From Artemisia argyi (lineage: Eukaryota > Streptophyta > Magnoliopsida > Asterales > Asteraceae): 64,000 bases of DNA. The notes beneath the pieces are model-generated. The model was not told where the DNA came from and made no database searches. It saw nothing but the letters and a program-made list of their open reading frames with translations. This document shows, piece after piece, positions 44,549 through 55,919 of the stretch. Position 1 is the stretch's first letter, and each line of letters opens with the position of its first letter. Location of the stretch: NCBI GenBank assembly GCA_030686995.1, contig CM060691.1, forward strand, positions 58,601,338 through 58,665,337, given 5' to 3'. A program made the translations under genes and the position numbers.

Positions 44549-45435
44549 TGTTGGTCCATTTTACTTGGTTAACAATAACTAAAAAGCTAGTGTAACCAAG
44601 TTATATGACTTTTAACTCAGATGTATATAATGATTAACAATAAAGTAACGTAAAGATAAGAGACAATATTTTTCAACGTTTAATTCTTTATTAGAAGTTA
44701 ATCAAAAGAATCGTACCCAAGTGTTTGCGGAATAACACTTTGGATTGAAAATGACAAGTGTGGTATTGAATCCTCTCTAAACTCAAAACAATGTTTGAGT
44801 GACAACTAAGGACCCACTGAGCTATCTCAGGGGCTATGTTGTTCTTTGGAGGAGTAAAAGTGGTTTGTGAATGCTTTGCATTAATTGCACAAACTTGTCA
44901 ACTTTTACTCCTCACTTATGCTACCTATTTATACACAAATATGAACAACTCTATTATACAATGGACCTAAACGTTCCTTAACAAAATCTTGATAGATTTT
45001 ATTCTCTGGCAAGGGAAACTTCTTTGGGTTAAATCCAAAAGGTGCTTTCTAATGACAGACTGGTTTTAACCATCTGGGGAAAGTTTGACCTTAAAGTGAT
45101 AAGCACTTTAGTGAAACAGTTCAAACTTTCCCGCCCAGTCCCGCCAACACTTCAGTCTTCAAGTCATCAGTCTTCAGTACCATGATAGTTGTTGAGGAGT
45201 CATGGGGTTCAGTGAGTTATTGTCATCCTCACTAAATCCATCACCTTCTTATTGGCTTAGATCACACTCACTGAGTTCCGCCTCACTGAACGGAGAACCT
45301 TTCTTCTTAGGCTCGGTCTAAGCATCCTGAAGATGACTCACTGAGTTACTGTTCACTCAGTGACTTGTTTACACTTAGGTGATTTTACGTTCAAATCCCT
45401 GTTAGAAGAAGATTGGGGAATTCAGTGACCCAACA
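44549..45435 (-). repeat. Copia 5' LTR (right copy, 887 bp)
   Basis: TGTTGG...CCAACA, pairing with 31469-32347. It retains an intact TATA-like TATAAATAG (minus, 44933-44925), about 500 bp from the U3 start. The first 235 bp in the minus sense carry six or seven CACTGA/TCAGTG words. Confidence 0.95.
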
Positions 45436-46787
45436 CATGATCATATAACCTTATGTATGGAGTAGTGAATGTGTTCATGTTTGGGACTTGTCCAAACAGT
45501 GATAGAAGTCTCATTATTTGTACTATGTTTGGAGTATATAATATATTTCACCTTTTACACCAAAAAACAATTAAGTTAGATACAAGTTTACAACATACGG
45601 TAAGTCATAAACTTCTCAAAACAAGCCAGCTATTATGCAAGAAGTTCAACACATAGACCATTTATCTATAATACGGGACGGTGCATACACCTCATATTTC
45701 GCATCAAAATGGGGTCTCTAAATAGTAAATACACCAAAATGATTCACTAACTATTGACTTGTTACACCAAATTGAAATCATTAACTTATTTAATGGGATA
45801 GTCTAAATACACAAATATAATTACATAATCATTGACTTAGTTACCATCAATATATTAATTATTTATTATTTTTTCAATCTTTTTTATCACCACCATTTAT
45901 TGTTGTCTCTCATCAACTCCCCATTATCACATTTCTATCAGAATCTTCATACATAAATGCAAACAGAGCTCAAAGACTAGTTCAAATAAGAATACATAAT
46001 ATCCAAACAAATAAAAACATATAAATTCCAAACAAGAGAATGAATAAGATCCCAGCTGATAGGGCAAGTTGATAGGGTGGTTCCCGCCGATATTTTCTGA
46101 TGATATTTTTCGCCAATATTTTCCGGCGATATTTATATGGTGATAAGGTGGCCGGATATTTAAAGATAGAGAAAGTATTTAAGAGTTTGTGTGTGTAAAA
46201 GAGTTGTTGTATGTTATGGGAAGAAAGAGAGTCAAAGGAATGATGAGTTTGTTTTTTTTTATTTTTTTATTTTATTTATTATATATATATTTTTTTTTTG
46301 GTAGAGCTGGCTATTTGTGCCAAAAATTAAAAAAAAAAAAAAAAAATTGCTAAATGGGGCAAATTTTTAAAAGATTTTGGCACATTTAGGACTTTTTTTT
46401 TTTTTTTTTTTTTTGAAACGGGCATATATTCCCATTTAGAAGTTAAATGAGTATGATGGGCACATGTTTTTCTCTCAATTGTAGAACATTAAATTATTTT
46501 TAATGAAAAAACTTGTGAATATAGTATCTTTAGTTACTTAAATATAAACGAGGTGTTACGTTTGAGGATTTTTTTTTTTTTTTAGCTCTTTCCTAAAACG
46601 ATTCGTATAACATGCGCCCGTTTGACCCACCCCCGTTTAGCCTGTGCCCGTTTAACCCATAGACCGTTTAGCCCGTAGCCCGTGCCCGCCCGGCCCACCC
46701 GTTTTGACACCTCTAAAAGTTAGTTTATATTTTTACCTTTTTAAATTAAATGATGTTATAATAAATGTTTTTTCAGTTTTCAATGTA
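45436..46787. other. Intergenic repeat-like DNA, no gene
   Basis: AT-rich with A/T homopolymers (46329-46347, 46388-46414, 46570-46583). At 46080-46150 variants of GATATTTTC-GCCGATATTT recur. At 46613-46705 there are about five degenerate CCGTTTAGCCCGT units ending in CCCGTTTTGACACCTCT, the reverse of the dispersed motif at 2863. Confidence 0.5.
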
Positions 46788-46819
46788 TCTATACTATCTA
46801 ATAAACATGAATAATGTAA

Positions 46820-47636
46820 AAGACCTTTGAAGCACAACATGCATTTAATTTGCTGATGTGTCTTGGCTGTGATTGGTTGGAGGTTTAATGCGTACAACAC
46901 CACAATGCCATTCTTTCTTCACAGCTATTCATTCTTCAATAGCTCCTTCTGTACGCTCCAACAATCTCTATTTTTGTTAAGCATTAAATCTTTTCAATAT
47001 CAGTTTCATTCTTAAAAGCTACCTCCATACGATTCATCCCCTATACGCTATTTTTGTTAATCATTAACTCATTGGTAACAATTTCGTTCTACTCCAAACC
47101 CGTTTCAATATCAATTGACATCAGTTTCCAATCATGCCATAATGTCACTGATTCAAAAAACACACAAAAGAATTTTGATGTGGTCCATATATCTTTGATT
47201 CAACCAGATTCAACATCCTATAAAGTCGATCTATGTCGTGGGTATTTTTGATGTCCAACCTTAAATTCTATTTGCCTTTAACATTTGTTGTTTAATTCAT
47301 TTGTTTTGGATTGAATTTATTCATTTTCGGACAATTCCATTGATTGCAGATAAATATGTTGAAAGGTGAAGGTTTTTTTCAAGGGAACTCACTTAGAGAT
47401 TGATGTTAAACCACAAGACATTGTTCGTATTTGTTTATATTTCAATTTATTTGAATGTTTAATTGAACATGAATGATGGGTTTTATATTATTTCATCTGA
47501 AGTTAATCTTTAAGGTTTATCTCCTTGGTTTAAGTGATGCTATTTGTAATTAGGGATTCTAATTGATATAGTAATTGAATTATGTGCTTTGTTGATTAGC
47601 ATGTGTTGATACTTGATCTGTTCTTACCAAAATTTT

Positions 47637-47685
<49 letters not shown>

Positions 47686-49053
47686 TAGGTTGTAGTAGAA
47701 CTAGAACTAAAAATCCAACGTTGAAAGTAGTATTATACGGTTGAGGTATGAGTTTTTTTTAGGTTTGTATGTTTTTTTTCTAGATTGATTTTTTTTTAAT
47801 ATCTATAAGCATTGTAATTACAACTAAAAGTGGTTGTTAGTGAAGAACACTTTCTAATGCCACTTTTAAGATACCACTAAGGTCACTAGTAGTTTGTTTA
47901 TATTTTAAGTTAGGTGAACTTATGGTGAGGACGCAGTTACCTCTTATCAAACACATTTTCAGGGAACATGTTATGGTACTCATTTTATTAGCAAGCATTT
48001 TAAGGGAATATGCATACCTTAATGACAGGAGCATCAGGAACACCATTGAGCTTACAAAAATGTTAACACATGACAGTAGTGATATAAAAATAACTCGAAA
48101 ATGACAGCTGTGGAGGTTTGTGCGGGTGGACAATTGTTTATATCGTGGTAGAAAATGAAAACACAGCCCAACAGATAATCGTAAATCGTGATCTAAGAGG
48201 ACGAGTGACAACTATTCCTTTAAACATAATCAAAAGCAAACCAGTCCAACCTCATGTTCAAAAAGCTGTTGTTGAATTGATATGATGGTTATCATCATTT
48301 TTAACATACTTTAGAGAAAATAGTTATATAACTATATATATTTCTCATGTACATTTTTTCTTACAAGTTGAAAACATGGGTCATTTAGGGTCAATTTTAT
48401 GTTGTAAAAGCTCATTTTTGTGTGGTTGTGCAAGGTGGTTTATGTCCCTGTAGCCATTTTGGCGAATTCCAGGTAGGAAGCCCGTGTCAGAAATGGTGGA
48501 TGATTGGAAAAGAAAAGCCCTTGATGTTTTTCATATCCACAAGGTGATGCCTGACATTAGTTAGCCTCTTCCTTTTATTTAATACCTTAAACACACACTT
48601 GCTCATCGGAAATCCATAATTGAACTTGCGTTTTTCAATCCTTGATCATTATAGTAGTCATCATATCAAGTCATGAATCTAGGTTTTGGGTGATGTTATG
48701 AGTGCATATTTTGTTTTTAGTTTCTCTTTTTTGTATTATGAATAAACGTTTTAGATTTATTTTGTATGTTTAAAGAATTTTATTTGTTTTTTTTTTCTTT
48801 TTTTTCCAGGTTTATTGATTTATAAGTAAATTTTAGTCCATGTACTATCCAGGTAAGATTGACTATGTTGCAACTAAATTACTTTTGTTCATGACTTTAG
48901 ATATAATGTATGTTAAAGTAATTGTTGAGTTATGGGTGCAACTTTGTAGGTGAATAATTTTCGTGTACTTGGCACGTTGTTGGCTGGTGGTGGTGTACAT
49001 ATTTATTTATAATAAAAGTGGAAGCATAAAAAGGTATTAAAACAATTGTTGGT
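46820..49053. other. Helitron interior, no named gene
   Basis: Local duplications (a CGCTATTTTTGTTAA-type phrase at about 46970 and 47047). One exon-like piece at 48462-48540 (RIPGRKPVSEMVDDWKRKAL) was not identified. Confidence 0.4.
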
Positions 49054-49062
49054 TATTACTTA

Positions 49063-49244
49063 GGGGAAATGATGCCTACATTTAAATGTAGGCAATTGCC
49101 TACATTTTCTTTGAAAAAAGTTTACAAAATGTACAGTTCAGTCCCTGCAGTAAGCCCCTGATACAGTTTAGTCCCTGTCTCTACCTTTTTTTACTAAGGA
49201 AAGTAGGTAACTTGCCTACTTTATAAAGTAGGCATCATATCCCC
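49063..49244. mobile_element. Mutator-type MITE (182 bp) with 9-bp target duplication
   Basis: Terminal inverted repeats GGGGAAATGATGCCTACATT and, on the other strand, GGGGATATGATGCCTACTTT. Flanks are identical 9-mers TATTACTTA at 49054-49062 and 49245-49253. Nine-base duplications are typical of MULE elements. Inside, TGCCTAC and its complement recur, giving nested hairpins. No ORF, so movement would depend on a transposase elsewhere. It sits within the importin-alpha-bearing segment. Confidence 0.88.
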
Positions 49245-49635
49245 TATTACTTATTACTGATTTTTCAAGTCTTAGAAATGGTTTTGATGAACAACATGGC
49301 TCTGTATATAAACTTGCCTTTGGTCCAAAAACATTTGTAGCTGTATCAGATCCTTATTGTTGTCAGATATATTATTCGTGAATATTCATTTTCATATGAT
49401 AAGCTATGCTTTTTATCACTTAATTTCCTTTTACTCCCACCCTGTTGTCTCATTGACATTTCGGCTAGGCACAATCTATTGTTAGTCTGTACTTGCATAT
49501 CCACGGGCAAACGGGTACGTTTCATTGTTGTTTTGATTTTTTGTGCTCTTCTAAAAATAAGTTTCGTATTTTAAAGGTTTGGTCAAATTCATTGGTGTTA
49601 ATCATGGTAGTAAATCAATCTAATAACATTCTAAT

Positions 49636-50157
49636 TAAAAAAAATCATTGGTCAATTTGCTCCAAAATGCTGAATTCGATATAAAAAAAGAGGTTGCATG
49701 AGCAATATCAAATGCCACCTCTGGTGGTACGAATGAGCAAATCAAGTATGTTCCTTTTTTTAGCATCTATCAAAAGTTATACCCCTAAAAAATCTACATA
49801 CCGACACTTAAATGGTACATGGATTTGTAGGTATTTTGTATGTCAAGGGTGTGTAAAACCATTGTGTGATCTCTTAATATGGCCCGACCCAAGGATTGTG
49901 ACCGTCTCTCTAGAATGGCTTGAGAATATCCTTAAGGTTGGTGAAGTTAATTTCTATGCTTAGTTGATTGATGATGCCGAGGGGCTGAAAAAGATTGAGA
50001 ATTTGCAGTGTCATGACAGCTATAAAATATTTGAGAATGTTGTTCATATTGGTTGGAGGAAGAAGATGAAGCTGTGGTTGATGGTTCTTAAACTGGTTTC
50101 AACTTCAATGGAAACAATCCTCAAGTTCTATATGGTGGATTCAATTTTAACAATTAA
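49636..50157 (+). pseudogene. Importin-alpha C-terminal fragment
   Basis: The piece at 49636-49750 encodes [14 protein letters not shown], stop, then [15 protein letters not shown] (tail armadillo repeats). 49840-49963 encodes [20 protein letters not shown] and [11 protein letters not shown]. 49970-50060 encodes DDAEGLKKIENLQCHD. After a frameshift, EEEDEAV and TGFNFNGNNPQV lead to GGFNF at the C-terminus. This is the order of the last repeats and tail of plant importin-alpha, the nuclear-import adaptor. An intron separates the first two pieces. Stops (TGA for Trp, TAG) and the frameshift make it dead. The first seven or so armadillo repeats are missing. Confidence 0.88.
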
Positions 50158-50444
50158 AGGTATTTTTGAATGTTACCTTTTGGACCTGATTTTGTACACG
50201 TTTAATTGTGTTGACATTTATCCCTGAAAATCTTAGCCAGTAATTTGAACTTGCAGGGTTTTGAGGCACGATGAAGTACGTTGGTGGGGTCAAAGGTCAA
50301 GCTCGGTCAGGTCGGGTTGAGTTGTCAGGTCAGGTCAGGTGCGGTCAGTTCGGTCAAAGCATCTAAAGTAGTTTGGCCAGGTTAGTCTTCTCTTAAAGAG
50401 ATGTAAAAGGTAGGTCAGTTGTTTCCAACATTTGACAGGGTTCG

Positions 50445-53400
50445 TGTAACACCCTAACCCGAGAAGGGCTAAAGTATCACATTATGGTGACATATCAGAA
50501 CATACAAAGAATAACACAAGCGCAAGGCTTCATAAATAACGTAAGTCGTGAACATCAAGACTTAAACATTACAAAATCCCATCATAAGTCTAAAGGAAAA
50601 TGGAAAGAAATAAAGCATCCAACATAAATCCCAACATCCAACATAAGTTCAATAATCATCAAATCAAATGGGGAAACTAATATAGTAGGTCCTCTATGCT
50701 TCTACTCTCAACACTCGAACCCAGCTTCCCGCTTATTACCTGCCGCATGGAAAAGAAAACGTGGCTGAGCATAAAAAGCCCAGTGAACAGATATATATGC
50801 AAAGCAAAGGTAATAAGCAAACGAAATGAGAAGGATCGTAAGAATAAGCATAATGTATCACAAGTCAAATGAATGAAGCATAATAGAGATATCAAATGTA
50901 AACTATAATCAGATAATAATCAGAATCATAGAGCACATATCAACAAAGGCTTGTCTACCCGAGCCACTCGAATAGACACAAGGAAATATAGAAAAGCCAC
51001 GAGCCGACCTACCAGAGCCACTCGAATAGGTCTCCTACCACATAATCATATACCCGACAAAGCCTACATGCACAAAGAGGGGAGACCTCTAAGTACCAAA
51101 TGGAGTCGCGAGCCTCCAAACGTGAAGAAGTGTAAGCACAAACTCACATTCACCCTACACAAAACAGAATACCTCTGATGCATCCATATGCCCCCCCCCC
51201 CCCCCTACAAAGCATATCATACATATCATAATATCCAACTGCGCACATAATATATATCCGACAAAATGGGGACGCCGTGGATCAATCACACCTCCACAGA
51301 AAGTGTCATGCCATTGGTGCTTCAATGACACGCCCGTGGTACCTCCATGAGTAGAATAAAAACTCAGGCATAAGAACAAAGCAAAGCATATCATATCATA
51401 ACCAACATCATATCGTATCCAACAGAACATATCAAACTGAATCATATCATAGCAAATGAATATCCGACGAATATCACATCATAGAATCATATCAACGAAT
51501 CATATCAATGAATCAAAGTAGAAGGGAGCATAGCAATGGCTTAGGGAATCATATCAAAGAGAATCATATCACGAATCATATTAAAAGAGAATCATAGCAA
51601 AGTCAAGGATCAAGAGAGTCATGAGAAGTCCCTACTGAAAAGGAAAGAATATCTGTACCTTAACGAAAGCAAACAAGAACCAAAGATGATCACAAAGGGA
51701 TGACAACTACTGCCGGTTCTTCGGATCTACACGAATATAATAATCAAGTATTATTTTATGTCCAGTTGAATCACGTTACTAATTTTAGTATGCTTTCTAT
51801 TTTAAGTAAATTTTCCGACTTAGTAAACTTTCCTGATTTAGCATGATTAGTCATTATTAATAATAATTTACAATTTTATTAGGTTAAACATTCAAATTAT
51901 CCATTATTGTAGACTAAAGTCCCATTATGCAAATTTATAATAGTTTAGGGTCGGAAGTGTAATTATTAAATATTAAAACATCAAATAAAATTATTCTAAG
52001 GTTTATACTATAATTCTATACCAAATGATAATTTTAGACCCCGTCGTTTTATAATATATATAACAGTATTCCCATCATTAATTTAGACCGCGACACTCAA
52101 AATATTATTATCACGCTTAGAAACATATACGCCCCATGTTCATTTATTTATGTTTCGAATCAAAAGGTTAAATCGAATACATGCATGAAGTCTCTTTTTA
52201 TTATTTAGGTCGATTATGATCATACCGACACATGTTTTGCATCAGGTTTTAACACAAGTTGACACACATATAAATCACAATTCAAACTCAGGCCTAGAGT
52301 TCTCAAAATATGATAAAGTGGTAACCTTCCCATGAAATGCTGAATATACAATGACGTAAATAAATAATGCTACTTCCATCATATAAGTTTTGTTTGAAAA
52401 AAAAATGCATGGTACGACTAGATCAGTTCTCGAAAACGACATTTCATGCATCTCTAATCGATATACATGCATGCATAGGCCTAAGTAAAATAAGTTCTTA
52501 TGTAACATTGTTTTCATGCTGATACGTGATTCGAAACAAGGTAACAACAGGTTCTCTTTTTCTTTCTTTCACGTGTACACATATATATGTTTTCCAGATT
52601 ACTAGTTAAGAAATTATAGCAGGTTTTATGTCGTATAAAAGTAATCAAATCCTCACATATAACATAAATCGGAAAAAAATAAACATGCGTGTCGACCTTT
52701 ATTAGGGTTTCTTAATCGTTATTTTATGTGATGTTCGTATGATTTCATGTGAGCTTATTCGTATAACATGCATGTTAATTACTTAGACCGATTCATAGTT
52801 TATCATGTGTCATGTTTATAGGCATATAACTAGATCAAAACAAAAGGAAGAATCGAATAAGGTTTGATACGGTTACCCTCGAAGCGTGATCGGAAAGAAG
52901 AGAACCAAGAATGCACAACCAAAATCAAACTGAAATAGCAGCAACTGAACACCCCTCGAATCTGATCCAGAACACCAAAAGAGCCAAGAATGCACCCCTC
53001 AAACTAGAATTACCACAGTGGATCACAACCTCCTTCGACCTATAATCCCACGGTCAAAACCCACAGCCTTGTCGACCTAGTATACTCCTTCCTTCACAGC
53101 TTCGAATCAAGCAGAAACTAGCAGCCGAATTGTTTGAGTTGTTAGGGTTTAATGTGTGTTTGTTTGTGTAATATATACGGTTGATAAAATGAGAAGAATA
53201 AGGGAAATATAGGGGAGTCTTCAGCCGAATAGAAGGGAGGACTAAAGACCAATCTCTTTTCAAATTTGATATTATCTCCTTTTTTTTTAAAATAAGATAG
53301 TGTACCAAGTATACAATAGATGGGACCTTACAGTTAATGTGTGATATATTTAGACTAGGAATTGTGTGTCAATTTTATATTTCTAAAGTTTTATGCATTG

Positions 53401-53616
53401 TATACGTGATATTAAATATTTTGGCCCATAGAGAGACTTGCAAACGTGTGATATCTTTTACTAGGAAAGAAGTGTGTTGATTTTTATGTAACTTAATTTA
53501 CAGACTTTTGTATTATGTAATTTTTCATGTCATGACGCATATTTACTTAGGTTAAAGTTGTGTTCGAAATTTTCAAAATATAATGGATTCGTAAACATAT
53601 ATTTTAGGTTGTTATA
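50445..53616 (-). repeat. 3' LTR of a Ty3/gypsy chromovirus-like element (3.17 kb)
   Basis: The left end is TGTAACACCC (50445). The right end in the minus sense is TATAACAACC, a mutated TG start, preceded by the purine tract TAGAGGGGAAGAAT. TGTAACACC-type ends are usual for Tekay/Del chromoviruses. The LTR contains a C-run (51189-51206), twin GAGCCACTCGAATAG phrases (about 50960 and 51015) and a GAATCATATC-rich stretch (51395-51605). The matching 5' LTR is not in the window. Confidence 0.75.
51395..51605. repeat. Degenerate GAATCATATCA repeat inside the gypsy LTR
   Basis: More than ten variants of GAATCATATCA or CGAATCATATC, spaced 10-20 bp apart. No coding potential. It may reflect slippage in the LTR. 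Confidence 0.7.
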
Positions 53617-53686
53617 ATTCTTCCCCTCTAAAAAGAAATTTTCGTCCGCGAAATTGAAATAGGAAGGTCAAAATGAACATACCGAA

Positions 53687-54960
53687 TCACGAAAAGAAGT
53701 GCGGATAACTAGCACGCATGGATTCCTCGGTCTCCCAAGTAGCCTCACTCTCAGGATGGTTCTTCCAAAGAATCTTAACAAACAGAATAGTTTTGGTTCT
53801 CATGACTCGATCCTGACGCTCCAAAATAGCCTCAGGCTCTTCAGCAAAAGATAAATTTTCCCGAATTTGGTCAAACGGATACGAAACAACATGGAGAGGA
53901 TGATAATTATATTCCCTCAGAAGTGATACATGGAATACATTATGCACATGGGAAAGCTGCGGAGGTAATGCCAAACGGTACGAAACTTCACCAACACGGT
54001 CTAAGATCTCAAACGGACCAATATAATGCGGACTAAGTTTTCCCTTAATACCAAAACATTTAACACCACGGAACGGAGAAATCTTAAGGAAAACACGATC
54101 CCCGGGACAAAACTCTAAGGCACGACGATGACGATCAGCATAGCTCTTCTGTCTAGCTCTAGCTTCCTTGAGCTTCTCGCTAGCCATAGCAACCTTCTCG
54201 TTAGTCTCCTCAATCAATTCAGGACCCTCAATGAGGCGTTCACCCACTTCATTCCAACAAATAGGAGCCCTAAACTTTCGACCATACAACAGCTCAAAAG
54301 GTGCTGCCTTAATACTCGCATGCCAGCTGTTGTTATATGCAAACTCCACCAAACACAAGTACTCAACCCAATGCCCTGTCTACTCTAGAGCACAAGACCT
54401 CAACATATCTTCTAATGTCTGAATGGTGCGTTCCGACTGACCGTCGGTCTGCGGATGGAAAGTCGTCCTGAACTTGAGCTGAGTACCCCCAAGCCTTCTG
54501 TAGACTCTTCCAGAATCGAGAACTAAAACGAGGATCTCTGTCGGATATAATAGCCGCTGGTGTACCATGTAAACAAACAATCTCCTGTTGAAAGATCCGA
54601 GCCAGATGACCAACAGAATAATCTTTCCGAATAGGTAGAAAATGAGCAGATTTAGTTAAACGATCAACAATCACCCAGATAGTATCATGCTTCTTAAATG
54701 TACGAGGCAAACCGGTAACAAAGTCCATCGAGATCTGATCCCACTTCCAAGTAGGAATATCCAAAGGCTGCAAAAGACCACTGGTGCGCTGGTGTTCGAT
54801 CTTAACCTTCTGAGAGGTCATACACTTAGCCACATAAATCGCGACATCCTGTTTCATTCCACCAAAAATGTTGCTTCAAATCTCTATACATTTTGGTAGA
54901 ACCTGGAAGAATAGTGAAAGGAGAACTGTGTGCTTTAGACAACACAGTTTCACGAAGAGA
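53687..54960 (-). pseudogene. Gypsy integrase with chromodomain-like C-terminus
   Basis: In the minus sense: the end of the H2C2 zinc region ([18 protein letters not shown] and FWWN), AKCMTSQKVKIEHQRTSG, then the DDE core (WDQISMDFVTGLPRT, VDRLTKSAHFLP, SDRDPRFSSRFW, a frameshift near 54490, TDGQSERTIQTLEDML), a TAG at 54380, then EFAYNNSWHASI and the GPFEIL and FHVSLLREY segments. It ends with a chromodomain-like ILWKNHPESEATWE, stop at 53687. The core D, D and E are visible. The chromodomain-like tail points to a chromovirus. Confidence 0.9.
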
Positions 54961-55919
54961 AGAATCATTAGGAACACATAAACGATCGCCAAACCAAACA
55001 ACGCCATCATGATCAATCCGAAATTCTGTCTGCTTCCCTTCCTCCACATTCTGAACAATCGACCACAATTCACCGTCATCCTTCTAAGCCTCCTTGATTC
55101 GTAAGATAAGGTTGACTCAACCTTTAGACTGGCCCAGTAACCATCATATCCCTGAATACATAACTCCACCTCCATCAGCTCCAAATCATTTAGTATCCTA
55201 GGCTTGATCTCAAGACTAGCAATCATACCCGATTTCCTACTAAGGGCATCCGCCACAACATTGGCTTTACCTGGATGGTACTGAATGTTAGCATCATAAT
55301 CTTTCAAAAGTTCCAACCATAGCCTCTGTCTCATGTTCAACTCCTTCTGGGTGAAAATATACTTGAGGCTTTTATGGTCTATGAAGATGTCACATGTATC
55401 ACCATATAGATTATGCCTCTAGATCTTTAGAGCAAAAACTACTGCCGCTAGCTCTAAATCATTAGTCGGGTAATTCTCTTCATACAGTTTCAACTGACGA
55501 GATGCATAGGCAATCACCTTCCCATGCTGCATGAGAACACATCCCAAACCCTTCTTCGAGGCATCGCTATAAATCTAATAACCACTTGTACCCGAAGGAA
55601 GAGTAAGGATAGGAGCAGAGACTAATCGTTTCCTCAATTCCTCAAAACTTTGCTCCCGCTCATCAGTCCACACAAACTTCTCACTTTTCCTCATAAGTTG
55701 TGTCATAGGCAAAGCGATACGTGAGAATCCATCTACAAACCTCCGATAATACCCTGCAAGCCCCAAGAAACTCCTGACCTCAGTCACATTCGTAGGTCTT
55801 GTCCATTTTGTGATAGCCTCAACCTTTGCCGGATCCATTTTGATACCATCAGCGGATACGACGTAACCCAGAAATGCTACTTCCCTTAACCAAAACTCAC
55901 ACTTAGAAAACTTAGCATA
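54961..55919 (-). pseudogene. Gypsy reverse transcriptase C-terminus and RNase H
   Basis: From 55919: [54 protein letters not shown] (RT thumb and connection), then a TAG near 55575 and the RNase H region ([27 protein letters not shown]). This is followed by [20 protein letters not shown] and VVADALSRK. The upstream RT palm with its YADD-type motif is missing because another LTR element starts at 55920. Several stops and frameshifts are present. Confidence 0.9.

Larger units (their letters stand above)
32348..45435 (-). mobile_element. SIRE-like Ty1/copia element (body plus 5' LTR)
   Basis: In the minus sense: 5' LTR (45435-44549), PBS (44546-44534), gag (44453), a coiled-coil and zinc-finger region, protease, integrase, RT and RNase H (to 38411), an unusually long accessory ORF (37789-32543), PPT and 3' LTR (32347-31469). 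Integrase upstream of RT is the Ty1/copia order. A post-pol ORF and a large gag suit the SIRE/Maximus lineage. Several stops and frameshifts make it defective. A solo LTR (33815-35220) was inserted later. Confidence 0.9.
46788..50444 (+). mobile_element. Helitron-like 5' end with captured importin-alpha; truncated on the right
   Basis: TCTATACTATCTAATAAAC begins at 46788 after an A. TC plus a TATACTA-type start between A and T resembles 5' ends of plant Helitrons as I remember them. Downstream lie an intron-containing importin-alpha fragment and a MITE. The right part is cut by the gypsy LTR at 50445, so no 3' hairpin/CTRR can be checked. A long T-run (47641-47684) sits inside. Assignment is tentative. 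Confidence 0.4.
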
